Origin: Sedimentisphaerales bacterium
Lineage (GTDB): Bacteria; Planctomycetota; Phycisphaerae; Sedimentisphaerales; Anaerobacaceae
DNA length: 32,436 nt
Direction: 5' to 3'
Assembly: GCA_016933295.1 (NCBI GenBank)
Contig: JAFGBG010000035.1
Location: 1-32,436 of the forward strand
Under the pieces are notes generated by a model, which saw only the letters and a program-made list of their open reading frames with translations, did no database searches and was not told the DNA's origin. The position numbers and the translations under genes were made by a program. Below, piece by piece: positions 22,471 to 30,757 of the stretch; position 1 is the first letter of the stretch; each line of letters opens with the position of its first letter.

Positions 22471-24537
22471 ATGGAATTAAGCGGATTAGACATCGGGATT
22501 TTGGCGGTATTTTTCATTTGTGTTATTACCGTAGGCCTGTTCAAGAGCCGCAGGGAAGAAACCAGCGAGGATTATTTCCTGGCCGGTCGCGGGCTTAAAT
22601 GGTGGTTGATAGGATTTTCACTGATTGCGGCGAATATTTCCGCAGAACAGTTCGTGGGAATGTCCGGTCAGGCGGCGATGAAATCTATCGGACTTGCGGT
22701 CGCCAGCTACGAATGGATAGCGGCGATTACGCTGATTGTAGTTGCGTTTTTCTTCCTGCCCAAGTTTCTTAAGAGCGGAATATTTACAATACCGGAGTAT
22801 CTCGAGTACCGCTTCAATCACACCTCTCGTCTGGTTATGTCGCTTCTAATGGTGATTATTTATGCCGGTGTGACAATCCCGACGGTTATTTATCTCGGGG
22901 CCAAGGCGTTAAATCCTTTATTCGCCGACAAATTAATGGGAATACCAATCAATATTACAACGTTGTCATGGTTTGTGGGAATTCTTGCCGGTATTTATGT
23001 TGCCGCCGGCGGCTTAAAGGCCTGTGCATGGGCGGATTTGATTCAGGGCTCGGCCCTGATAGTCGGCGGGGCGGTGATTATGGTGCTTTCGTTTATGGCA
23101 CTGGACAAGCCCGGCGGTTTCGAAGGAATCGACGCCGCGGCGGTAAATACGTCACTCGGCCTGGGTGACGGGGCTACGTTCAGCGAAAAATTCATGGCGC
23201 TTAAAGATGCGAATATGCACATGGTTTTGCCGCGAACAAGCACGTTTTTGCCGTGGACGGCGCTGCTGTTGGGTATCTGGATTCCGAACTTCTACTACTG
23301 GGGCCTGAACCAGTATATTATGCAGAGAACTCTCGGCGCCCATTCGCTTCGCGAGGGACAGCGGGGTGTGGTTTTTGCAGCTTTTCTGAAGCTGATTATC
23401 CCCTTTGTCGTATGCATTCCCGGAATTATCGCGTTTACACTGTACGGACCTAAAATGCAGGAAGACGCAATGAACCAGAAAACCCTTAATAAGCCTGTCC
23501 TGGAGGCTTTCGAGCAGGTTAAATCAACACCGGCTCAGGCGAAAATGGTAATTCCGTTCAACGGTGACTTTGCTGAGCTACACCCTGAGAAGATTAAAGA
23601 AATCCTTGCTTTCAATGCAGCTGTAATTGGTGTGCAAATTTCTCCAGATGCGAGTTTGGAACAAATACGAAGTCAGTTAATGCCTGTTTTTGTCGAAAGA
23701 GACAAGTATTTTGCGCGAGACGTCGAGGAGAATGCAGTAAAACCAGTAGAAGAGCAGAAACAATTGAGTATTACTGATTTGAATTCTGAAGCGGTGGCTT
23801 TAGCGACGCATGGAAACTTGCCGAAGTGGAAACAGGTGCTGGAAAAACTTTCCGGTAAAGCTCCTGATATTGAGAAAAAACGAGAGTTGGTTGGCTATGA
23901 CTACGACGGTGCATTTCCACTGTTAATTCGATATCTTACACCAAACGGTATTCGCGGATTTGTCCTGGCCGCTCTGATGGGAGCGGTGATTAGCTCGCTG
24001 GCGTCAATGTTGAACGCGGCATCTACGATTTTCACAATGGATATTTACAGGGAATGGTTCAGCAAAAATGCCGCACAGAAGACGCTGATATGGGTGGGCC
24101 GAAGCTGCATACCAATCGGAGTCGTCATCGGATGTATAATCGCGCCTGTGCTTGCAGATCCCAAGTTTAAAGGGGCGTTCGCATTCATTCAGGAGTTCCA
24201 GGGATTTATATCACCGGGCGTGTTGACGATTTTCCTGTTCGGCATGTTTGTCAAAAAAGCGCCGAGGAATTGTGGTGTTGTAGGCCTGATTCTCAGCCCG
24301 ATTATTTATGGAATACTGTTCTTCGGCTGGTCTGATATAGCGTTTCTAAACAGGATGGCCATTACTGTCGGCTCAATCGCGGCTGTTCTTGCAGTAATGA
24401 CTCTGGTTAATCCTCTCAAAGAGGCTATAAAGTTGCCGGAGCAAACTAAGATCGAATTGAGCTGGTCGAAGGGATCGATATATTTCGGTATATTTGTCAC
24501 GATTTTGACTATTTTACTTTATATAATCTTCTGGTAA
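22471..24537 (+). CDS. Sodium:solute symporter (SSS/SGLT family) with large insert
   Basis: The 688-residue polytopic inner-membrane protein is of the sodium:sugar symporter type. The SSS hallmarks are EDYFLAGRGLKWW (33-45), the sodium-site segment GFSLIAANISAEQFVGMSG, GGLKACAWADLIQG, WGLNQYIMQRTLGA and ISSLASMLNAASTIFTMDIY. Typical members have 500-600 residues. Here a soluble segment of about 145 residues (roughly 328-475) separates YGPKM from YDYDGAFPLLIRYL, which are normally close together. The insert is helical and charged, and its codons use more A/T endings than the flanks. The next gene encodes a galactokinase-like kinase 46 bases downstream, so a galactose-like sugar or uronic acid is a plausible substrate. 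Confidence 0.9.
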   Translation: MELSGLDIGILAVFFICVITVGLFKSRREETSEDYFLAGRGLKWWLIGFSLIAANISAEQFVGMSGQAAMKSIGLAVASYEWIAAITLIVVAFFFLPKFLKSGIFTIPEYLEYRFNHTSRLVMSLLMVIIYAGVTIPTVIYLGAKALNPLFADKLMGIPINITTLSWFVGILAGIYVAAGGLKACAWADLIQGSALIVGGAVIMVLSFMALDKPGGFEGIDAAAVNTSLGLGDGATFSEKFMALKDANMHMVLPRTSTFLPWTALLLGIWIPNFYYWGLNQYIMQRTLGAHSLREGQRGVVFAAFLKLIIPFVVCIPGIIAFTLYGPKMQEDAMNQKTLNKPVLEAFEQVKSTPAQAKMVIPFNGDFAELHPEKIKEILAFNAAVIGVQISPDASLEQIRSQLMPVFVERDKYFARDVEENAVKPVEEQKQLSITDLNSEAVALATHGNLPKWKQVLEKLSGKAPDIEKKRELVGYDYDGAFPLLIRYLTPNGIRGFVLAALMGAVISSLASMLNAASTIFTMDIYREWFSKNAAQKTLIWVGRSCIPIGVVIGCIIAPVLADPKFKGAFAFIQEFQGFISPGVLTIFLFGMFVKKAPRNCGVVGLILSPIIYGILFFGWSDIAFLNRMAITVGSIAAVLAVMTLVNPLKEAIKLPEQTKIELSWSKGSIYFGIFVTILTILLYIIFW

Positions 24538-24583
24538 TGGCGGTTTATTGCGAACATTAGAGAAATTAAACAAGGGATAAAAA

Positions 24584-25828
24584 ATGTCAGTAAGCTCTCT
24601 TGATAAGGAAATGGTTGAAAAATTAACAGCCCTTGCCCGGCAAAACGGTATCGATATCAAGGGCGGCAAAGTCAGGCGGACATCGTCGCGATTCTGCCTT
24701 GGCGTCGAGCACGGCGACTATAACGGAACCGAACTGTTCGGCGTCGGCACGGACAGGTTCATCTGGATGGCGTATAAGCCCAACGGAACAGATAAAGTCA
24801 GGCTCTTTAGCGGCAATTTTCCCGGTGACGGTGTTATCGAGTTTACGCTCGGGGATGTTCCCGATCCGAAATCAGAGAAAACTGCGCATACCTGGGGGCG
24901 GTTTCCATACGGCGTAGATTACATTCTACGGCGCGAAGGTCACAAGCTCACTCGGGGCATAGACGGTGTCATCTACGGCAATATTCCCGGCGGCGGCATG
25001 AGCCGCTCGGCGTCTTTGAGCCTGAACCTGATTCTCTCACTGTTTGAAGCCAACAATATCAAGATGGAAGACCAGATGGATATTGTAGATCTGGCCCAGG
25101 CGGTCGAGAACGACTATATCGGCTCGCCGTGCGGCAAGCTCGACCAGATTATGATACTGTTCGCTCGCGAGGGTATGGGGACATATTACAATCCGGGGAA
25201 AAGGTCCGTCGATTACGTATCGCTCGGCGAAAAAGCCGAAGATTTTCGAATCGTCGTGATGGATACCGGAACGGAAAGACCCGGTCTGGAAAAATCGACT
25301 TACAAAATTCGCCGGAGTGAATGCGAGGAGCTGGTCTCGATTCTGCAAAAGGGAGGTTATGACATTTCCTGTCTGGCCGATATAAAAGAGCAAAAAGTTT
25401 ACGATAAAATCATCGCCCAGCTCGGCAAAAGTCACCCGAATTTGTGTGATAGATTGAAGTATGTTTTTGCCGCACAGCGGCGGTTCTATGAAATGCTCGA
25501 AGCGTGGAAGTCCGGCGATATTGTCACGGTAGGGCGGATATTCCGCCAGGACGGCATAGGGCTTCGCGATGAATATAAAATATCAGGGCCGGAGCTGGAA
25601 ACGATGTGTGACATCGTACGAACAGTACCGGGTGCTCTGGGCGAGCGAATGCTCGGCGGCGGCGATAAAGGGGCATCCGGAGCTTTGGTACGGCCTGAAA
25701 GCGTTGATGCGATTAGAAAAGCTGTTGAATCGGGCTATCCTCGAAGCCGGCCCGCTTTTGCCGATAAATATGCCGTTCACGTCTGCAGGGTCGTTGACGG
25801 TGTTAAGGTTTTTAATGATTTGTTGTGA
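24584..25828 (+). CDS. Galactokinase-like GHMP kinase
   Basis: The 414-residue sugar kinase has the three GHMP motifs. The substrate motif is VEHGDYNG (41-48; galactokinases have EHTDYN), the ATP loop is GNIPGGGMSRSAS (132-144), and motif 3 is GERMLGGGDKGASGAL (about 352-367). VENDYIGSPCGKLDQ (174-188) aligns with the galactokinase CGxMDQ segment, with Asp187 as the catalytic base. It would phosphorylate C1 of galactose or a close relative. The Thr-to-Gly change in the substrate loop makes another sugar, such as galacturonate or arabinose, conceivable given the pectin genes nearby. The ribosome site AGGGAT lies just upstream, the symporter gene precedes it and pyrK follows. Confidence 0.85.
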   Translation: MSVSSLDKEMVEKLTALARQNGIDIKGGKVRRTSSRFCLGVEHGDYNGTELFGVGTDRFIWMAYKPNGTDKVRLFSGNFPGDGVIEFTLGDVPDPKSEKTAHTWGRFPYGVDYILRREGHKLTRGIDGVIYGNIPGGGMSRSASLSLNLILSLFEANNIKMEDQMDIVDLAQAVENDYIGSPCGKLDQIMILFAREGMGTYYNPGKRSVDYVSLGEKAEDFRIVVMDTGTERPGLEKSTYKIRRSECEELVSILQKGGYDISCLADIKEQKVYDKIIAQLGKSHPNLCDRLKYVFAAQRRFYEMLEAWKSGDIVTVGRIFRQDGIGLRDEYKISGPELETMCDIVRTVPGALGERMLGGGDKGASGALVRPESVDAIRKAVESGYPRSRPAFADKYAVHVCRVVDGVKVFNDLL

Positions 25829-25839
25829 GAGGATCGTTA

Positions 25840-26805
25840 GTGGATATGTCGGAAACATCTGAATCAGGCAGGGGAGTTTTTACCGCGGTCGTATCTGCCA
25901 ATAAACAGATAGGGTCGAGTTTCTACAAGCTGAGGTTTATGTTTTCGGGAGACGGCGCGAAGGCGTTTGCCGGTTTCGCGCCGGGGCAATTCGCCGAATT
26001 CGATTTATCCGCCGTTGCATTGCCATCGCCCGAAAAGATACCGCCGGAACTGCTCGATACCTCCGGGCGCAGCGTTTTGCTTAGAAGACCTTTCAGTTTC
26101 ACCGACGTCGCCGTACATGGAGACAAAACTACAGCGGATTTAATGTATTGTGTCGTCGGACCTGCGTCTTTGCGAATGACAACATTGTCGGCCGGAGATT
26201 CGCTTAGTGTCATCGGGCCTTTAGGCAACGGCTTCCGGATTCCGGAAGGTAAGAAATATGCGCTGTTAGTTGCGGGTGGAATGGGGACTCCACCTTTGCA
26301 GCATTTGGCGAAAGTTCTGTCATCCGACTACAAGGATATAGAAGTCACGGCTTTTGCCGGAGCGAAAACGAAGACGGCATTACCTTTTGAAGGAAGGATG
26401 GACGAAATATCTCAGCAACTGGGATTTTCATTGCGTGAATTTGCTCAATTTGGCATTGAATCAATTGTGGCCACCGATGACGGCACATCCGGATATCAGG
26501 GTTTTATCACCGACTGTCTTATCGAGTGGCTGGATAATTCGGATGCCGCAGCTGAGGATATTATTATTTACAGTTGTGGGCCTGAAGCAATGCTGGCTAA
26601 AGTCGCCGAAATTGCCGCCAGCAAAAACATCGATTGCCAGATCAGTATGGAACGCAGAATGGCCTGTGGTATCGGGCTGTGCCAGAGCTGTGCGATTGAA
26701 TGCAAAGTTCCCGGTTCAAACGAGACCGTGTATAAGATGTGTTGTCAGGACGGCCCTGTATTCGACGGCAGAGAAATCATCTTCTCTTTTCAGCATGAAA
26801 AGTAA
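25840..26805 (+). CDS. pyrK: Dihydroorotate dehydrogenase electron-transfer subunit PyrK-like
   Basis: The 321-residue flavo-iron-sulfur reductase has an FAD-binding beta barrel with LLRRPFSF, a nucleotide-binding domain with VAGGMGTPPL, and a C-terminal [2Fe-2S] site with Cys276-x4-Cys281-x2-Cys284 and Cys301 or Cys302. PyrK passes electrons from dihydroorotate oxidation (PyrDB) to NAD in pyrimidine synthesis. No pyrD is in the window, so a related ferredoxin-NADP reductase role cannot be excluded. GTG 25840 is chosen because AGAGGA (25828-25833) lies 6 bases upstream; ATG 25846 and GTG 25825 are alternatives. It starts 11 bases after the kinase gene, so it is probably in the same operon, which is odd for a pyrimidine gene. 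Its stop is 4 bases from that of the convergent phosphatase gene. Confidence 0.87.
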   Translation: MDMSETSESGRGVFTAVVSANKQIGSSFYKLRFMFSGDGAKAFAGFAPGQFAEFDLSAVALPSPEKIPPELLDTSGRSVLLRRPFSFTDVAVHGDKTTADLMYCVVGPASLRMTTLSAGDSLSVIGPLGNGFRIPEGKKYALLVAGGMGTPPLQHLAKVLSSDYKDIEVTAFAGAKTKTALPFEGRMDEISQQLGFSLREFAQFGIESIVATDDGTSGYQGFITDCLIEWLDNSDAAAEDIIIYSCGPEAMLAKVAEIAASKNIDCQISMERRMACGIGLCQSCAIECKVPGSNETVYKMCCQDGPVFDGREIIFSFQHEK

Positions 26806-26809
26806 CCTG

Positions 26810-27487
26810 TTATTCTAAGCCGGCACTTTTCTTGATTTCGCCGATATCAAGTTCCTGGACATAATCCACAAGGTTCATCCAGATTTTGTGAAATCCGAAG
26901 TCACCTTTAGTCATTTCCATAATAGCTTCGTCTTTGGTCCAGCCCTGGACTGCGATTCGATAAATCGCGCACATTATCCCTGTTCTATCTGAGCCGTGCT
27001 GGCAGTGAACGAATACCGGCGTACAGTTGCTGTCGGTGACAATTTCTAAAAAGCGTATCACATCTTTATCTTCCGGGCTGATTGTCGTCATTTTAATATG
27101 TTCGTAACCTAATTTAGTATCACCAAGCTCGTCGCGGTCCGAGTGAAGGGATCGCAGGTTGACGACGGTTTTAATGCCCAGCTCTTTCAATTGCTTCATA
27201 CCTTCTGTTGTCGGCTGCGCACCGCGGTACAATTCGTCCGAGACCTTGTGAAAGTTCGGCAGGCCCGGAAAGTCCAGACGCTGGGCCCAGTTTGTTTTAT
27301 CGATTGCATCAAAATTCGGGTCGTTATAATTACGTGAATACCGACTCGTCCAAAAATTTCTGCAATTCAGATGTGCAGTTATGGCAAAAACTGCCGCACA
27401 TATTAAAAGCACAACGATCAGCCGAATTATGATTTTTCGTCTTTTCTTCGATGCCTGGTAGCTTTTCTGTCTGGATTGTTCTGTCAT
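26810..27487 (-). CDS. Membrane-anchored dual-specificity/tyrosine phosphatase
   Basis: The 225-residue protein has a basic N-terminus (KKRRK) and one transmembrane helix (about 20-38), then a cysteine-phosphatase domain. YRGAQPTTEG (87-96) and VNLRSLHSDRDEL precede the P-loop VHCQHGSDRTG (160-170), with nucleophile Cys162 and Arg168. The topology places the catalytic domain outside the cytoplasm if the basic end stays inside. Bacterial relatives act on phosphotyrosine, phosphoinositides or other phosphate esters; the substrate is unknown. No clear ribosome site is seen at ATG 27487. It lies 71 bases downstream of the DUF362 gene on the same strand and may be co-transcribed with it. Confidence 0.87.
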   Translation of the reverse strand: MTEQSRQKSYQASKKRRKIIIRLIVVLLICAAVFAITAHLNCRNFWTSRYSRNYNDPNFDAIDKTNWAQRLDFPGLPNFHKVSDELYRGAQPTTEGMKQLKELGIKTVVNLRSLHSDRDELGDTKLGYEHIKMTTISPEDKDVIRFLEIVTDSNCTPVFVHCQHGSDRTGIMCAIYRIAVQGWTKDEAIMEMTKGDFGFHKIWMNLVDYVQELDIGEIKKSAGLE

Positions 27488-27558
27488 AAGATATTCTTTT
27501 GCTTAAACGGGTTATCTTATAAAAAATCGGATTATAAGCAGGTAATGCTTAAATACAT

Positions 27559-28533
27559 TCACCCGGAAATATCTCGGGAGGACATTTTTTTCATTAGTGT
27601 TTTTGCAATTAACAATCCCTGTTTGCAGACGCTCTTACAGACATGCGGCAGAGAAAATCTTATTGGAATAAGCTTCGGCAGTTGAAAATCCGTACATGCC
27701 GGCTCTGGAAAATTATCGCCTTTAATATTGATTTTTGACGGATTCGAGCAGCCGAAACCGATGTTTTTTGCCGTTTTAATCATCGGCAAGGTTTCCGGTT
27801 CGATTCCGACCAATCGGGCGCAAACAGTTTCGCAGGCAATTGGATCTGTTCCTGCGAGGAGCCAGCCGAGAGGTCTTGCTCTGCCGTTAATGGGGCCCGG
27901 GCCGTCCATTACCGTTACGGCATCGATAATATTCAGGGCGGGATTGAGAAATTGATATATATCGATGAGCATACGGCAAAAAACATCTGCCTTTTTCCCT
28001 TTTTTAAAGTGCATCAGTGCCTTTCTTTTGCCGCTGACACAGCCGAACATGTTTTTAACTGCGAAGGTGGCGAGAAGCTGCTGGTGCGATTTGAATTTGG
28101 GCAGATTAATGATTACATCGGCCTCGAGCGCAACCGTGCTTATCATTACGGCGGTTTTCCCGGCGCCGATTCTGCATTTTTTCGGCTTGTCGAGCTGTTT
28201 TACCGGTACCGACAATTTTCTGAGCGGCTCCTCAAGTTTTAGTTTCCCGATACACTCATGCACGTCGCTCCATGCCGGCGAATCTGCGACGAAAGGTTTG
28301 GCCCCGAAGTCTATTAACAGCCGGGCCGTCTCGATGATAATTGCCGGATCGGTCTGGGTTGCGTGGTGGCGTGATTTCGGCGCTATGAAGTTCGGCTTGA
28401 GCAGGACTTTATCTCCCGGGCGGACGAATTTTTCGAGACCGCCGAGAAGAGAAAGCAGATTTTTTATCGCGTCGGAGATTTTAGGGCGGCTATAATCATC
28501 ACATTTGATTAATGTAACTGTTGGATCGGACAT
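27559..28533 (-). CDS. DUF362 domain protein
   Basis: This 324-residue DUF362 protein is from a family found mostly in anaerobes. Recognisable blocks are VLLKPNF (43-49), FVADSPAWSDVH (81-92), INLPKFKSHQQ (142-152), AVKNMFGCVSG (158-168), MDGPGP (209-214) and AGTDPIACETV (227-237). Some relatives carry a C-terminal ferredoxin domain with eight cysteines; here only two or three Cys occur near the end, so none is present. Function is not established. I use ATG 28533, which begins MSDPTVTLIK as the family usually does and lies 7 bases after the stop of the lipoprotein gene. A longer reading from 28623 would overlap that gene by 83 bases. Confidence 0.85.
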   Translation of the reverse strand: MSDPTVTLIKCDDYSRPKISDAIKNLLSLLGGLEKFVRPGDKVLLKPNFIAPKSRHHATQTDPAIIIETARLLIDFGAKPFVADSPAWSDVHECIGKLKLEEPLRKLSVPVKQLDKPKKCRIGAGKTAVMISTVALEADVIINLPKFKSHQQLLATFAVKNMFGCVSGKRKALMHFKKGKKADVFCRMLIDIYQFLNPALNIIDAVTVMDGPGPINGRARPLGWLLAGTDPIACETVCARLVGIEPETLPMIKTAKNIGFGCSNPSKINIKGDNFPEPACTDFQLPKLIPIRFSLPHVCKSVCKQGLLIAKTLMKKMSSRDISG

Positions 28534-28540
28534 AAGGCGG

Positions 28541-29386
28541 TTAATTGTTGATTCCAGTGCAAGTGAGCATATATACCCTGAAGGATGGTTTAAGCTCGGG
28601 AGGTTTACGTTTATCTTTTTCAAAGAACATGTTTCCTCGTGGGTTGTTGAAGAATATGTAGCCTAAAGTCGATTGATCCTCGACGTATTTTTCCGGTGAC
28701 AAAAAAATAAAATCGCCCGGATTCATGTTCAATCCGAATGCCGCCGCCGTAAAAGGAAATTCGCGGGTTTTTATTTGGGTATCTAATTCCGGGATGCTTG
28801 TTCCGATAGGGATCGTGAAGACGGGATAAATTGTAACTTCGGCGGCGTCTCTTAATGACGGCGAATTTCCTACTTTGATTCGCATTGTAAGAAAACCCGG
28901 CCCTACGCGGGCACCTTCTTTTAAGCCGTAGCTTGAGGTGTAAAACACCGTTAAAGGATAATCAAAACCTGCGACAGTAAAATCCTTGGTTTGGCCGTCC
29001 GGCATTAAAAGCGATGTTCTCGATCTTCGTTCAGCTCCGGCGTTAATTAATAAATCGGAGATTATATTCCATTGATTCAGTTTGCCGAAATAGACTGAAA
29101 AAAAGTTGTTGCTGAAAGCGAGCCGGTTGTTGTATCGAAACTGTTTTATGTCCAGAGTTCTTCTAATCTCATCTATTTTGTCGATGTTATCGGCCGGTAC
29201 TTCATAAATATGCATGTCAAAATTAATTGTCTGTAGTTGATTTTCCGCCCCGTTGCCGTCATTATATTTTGGGGCGAGATCTTGAATTTTTGTGCCGTTC
29301 GTTAAGGAATCTTCATCCGGTGGGATACACCCGGCCAGCCAGGAATAAAGACAAATCAATGCCGCAATTTGAATGAAGCGAACCAT
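28541..29386 (-). CDS. Putative lipoprotein of unknown function
   Basis: The 281-residue exported lipoprotein has signal MVRFIQIAALICLYSWLAGC and lipid-accepting Cys20. The mature part begins acidic and Asn-rich (about 21-50). A mixed alpha/beta region follows (INFDMHIYEVPADNIDKIDEI, cut here for length, then RSRTSLLMPDGQTKDFTVAGF), and after it beta-rich sequence with VTIYPVFTIPIG and DFIFLSPEKY. I recognise no family. The ATG has no ribosome site, and a promoter lies at the spacing expected for a leaderless transcript. The DUF362 gene starts 7 bases after its stop, so the two form an operon. Confidence 0.75.
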   Translation of the reverse strand: MVRFIQIAALICLYSWLAGCIPPDEDSLTNGTKIQDLAPKYNDGNGAENQLQTINFDMHIYEVPADNIDKIDEIRRTLDIKQFRYNNRLAFSNNFFSVYFGKLNQWNIISDLLINAGAERRSRTSLLMPDGQTKDFTVAGFDYPLTVFYTSSYGLKEGARVGPGFLTMRIKVGNSPSLRDAAEVTIYPVFTIPIGTSIPELDTQIKTREFPFTAAAFGLNMNPGDFIFLSPEKYVEDQSTLGYIFFNNPRGNMFFEKDKRKPPELKPSFRVYMLTCTGINN

Positions 29387-29393
29387 AATGGGA

Positions 29394-29422
29394 AAATTAG
29401 CAGTTGTTCCTTATATTGTCAA
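29394..29422 (-). promoter_or_regulatory. Candidate promoter for a leaderless lipoprotein mRNA
   Basis: On the minus strand TTGACA (29422-29417) and TAATTT (29399-29394) are 17 bases apart. Seven bases separate the -10 from the ATG at 29386, so the transcript would begin at or next to the start codon. A second TTGACA at 29475-29470 with TAATAG (29453-29448) 16 bases on is an alternative that would give a normal leader. Confidence 0.4.
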
Positions 29423-29498
29423 TATATTTCACGACAGCGTTTATCTTCTATTAAATCGGAAAATATTGTTGTCAATAATCTGGAATATACCAATTTTC

Positions 29499-29527
29499 TT
29501 GACCGGATTTACATTTTTGTATTTAAT
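29499..29527 (+). promoter_or_regulatory. Sigma70-type promoter of the aminotransferase gene
   Basis: TTGACC (29499-29504), a 17-base spacer and TTTAAT (29522-29527) are present. The leader would be about 33 bases and contains AAAGGA at 29553-29558. Confidence 0.6.
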
Positions 29528-29566
29528 GATGCACAAAATAATAAGTGAAAAGAAAGGAAAATGGAT

Positions 29567-30757
29567 ATGAAGATAAGTAAACGAGTTCAAAATGTTCCGG
29601 CCTCGGCGACGATTGCCGTTACTTCACGCGCGCAGGAATTGAAAGCTCAGGGAGTGGATGTTGTGGGTTTCGGGGCGGGTGCACCGGATTTTGACACCCC
29701 TGAATATATAAAAAATGCGGCTATCGAAGCATTAAAGGCCGGAAAAACGAAATATACATCGGCGGCGGGAATCGTCGAATTGAGAGCTGTTATTGCCGAT
29801 AAACTCCAGAAGGAAAACGGTCTTAAATACAGTCCCGACCAGATAATAGTCAATATCGGCGGTAAACACTCGGTTTATGAGGCCATGCAGGCTGTGCTCG
29901 ATCCGGGCGATGAGGTAATTTTGCCGACTCCCTACTGGGTTACTTATCCGGAGACGATAAAACTTGCCGACGCTACGGCAAAAATTATTCAGACCGATAA
30001 AAGTACCGGCTATAAAGTTACCCCGGCTCAATTGAAGGGTGCCATTACCGAAAAGACCGCGATGCTGGTTCTGAATTCGCCGAATAATCCCGGGGGATTT
30101 ACCTACACTCCCGATGAGCTGAAAGCCCTCGCCAAGGTTCTCGAAGGGACTCAAATATGTGTCATTTCGGATGAGATATATGAAAAGCTCATATACGGTA
30201 AAACAGAATTTATTAGTTTCGCCGCTCTGAGTGAGGATGCGTATAACAGAACCCTGACTTTGAACGGTTTCAGCAAGACTTTTTCAATGACCGGCTGGCG
30301 TCTTGGCTATACTGCCGGGCCGCTTAATGTGATTAAAGCCATGGGCCGGCTTCAATCACACATGACCTCGAATCCGGTTACCTTCGGTCAGTATGCGGCG
30401 ATTGCGGCCCTTGGTGAACCGGCGAATGAAGCGATAGAAAAGATGCGGCAGGAATTCGAGCGCCGCGGTAAATATATGGCCGACCGGCTCAATAAGATCG
30501 AGGGTGTGGAATGCCCCGAGCCGACGGGAGCTTTTTATTGTTTCCCTGATGTTTCAAGCCATTATGGCCGAAATATTAATGGCGCCAGGATTAGCGGCAG
30601 TATGGACTTTGCGCAGGCCCTTTTGGAACAGGCCAACGTCGCTTTAGTGCCGGGTTTGCCGTTTGGTTGCGATAACAATGTGCGTTTGAGCTTTGCTTGT
30701 TCACTCGAACAGATTACAAAGGGATTAGACAGACTTCAAGAATGGCTGAATCAATAG
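29567..30757 (+). CDS. Class I aminotransferase, aspartate aminotransferase-like
   Basis: The 396-residue PLP enzyme of fold type I resembles AspC of the thermophile/Bacillus subgroup. It has GAGAPDFDTP near the start, the substrate and cofactor segment SPNNPGG (Asn174), SDEIYEKLIY with Asp202 and Tyr205, and the PLP-binding NGFSKTFSMTGWRLGY with Lys237. VRLSFACS near the end holds the substrate-carboxylate Arg. It exchanges amino groups between aspartate (and perhaps other amino acids) and 2-oxoglutarate in the cytosol. ATG 29567 is preferred since AAAGGA is 8 bases away and MKISKRV fits the family; ATG 29561 is only 2 bases from that site. The next gene overlaps its end by 16 bases. Confidence 0.92.
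   Translation: MKISKRVQNVPASATIAVTSRAQELKAQGVDVVGFGAGAPDFDTPEYIKNAAIEALKAGKTKYTSAAGIVELRAVIADKLQKENGLKYSPDQIIVNIGGKHSVYEAMQAVLDPGDEVILPTPYWVTYPETIKLADATAKIIQTDKSTGYKVTPAQLKGAITEKTAMLVLNSPNNPGGFTYTPDELKALAKVLEGTQICVISDEIYEKLIYGKTEFISFAALSEDAYNRTLTLNGFSKTFSMTGWRLGYTAGPLNVIKAMGRLQSHMTSNPVTFGQYAAIAALGEPANEAIEKMRQEFERRGKYMADRLNKIEGVECPEPTGAFYCFPDVSSHYGRNINGARISGSMDFAQALLEQANVALVPGLPFGCDNNVRLSFACSLEQITKGLDRLQEWLNQ

Noticed and set aside
27516-27538. CTTATAA/TTATAAG inverted repeat between the phosphatase and DUF362 genes
   Set aside because: A 7-bp AT-only stem with a 9-base loop is too weak for a terminator and common by chance in AT-rich spacers.
28534-28623. Longer DUF362 start at 28623
   Set aside because: It would overlap the lipoprotein gene by 83 bases and add 30 residues that do not fit the family, whereas ATG 28533 lies right after that gene.
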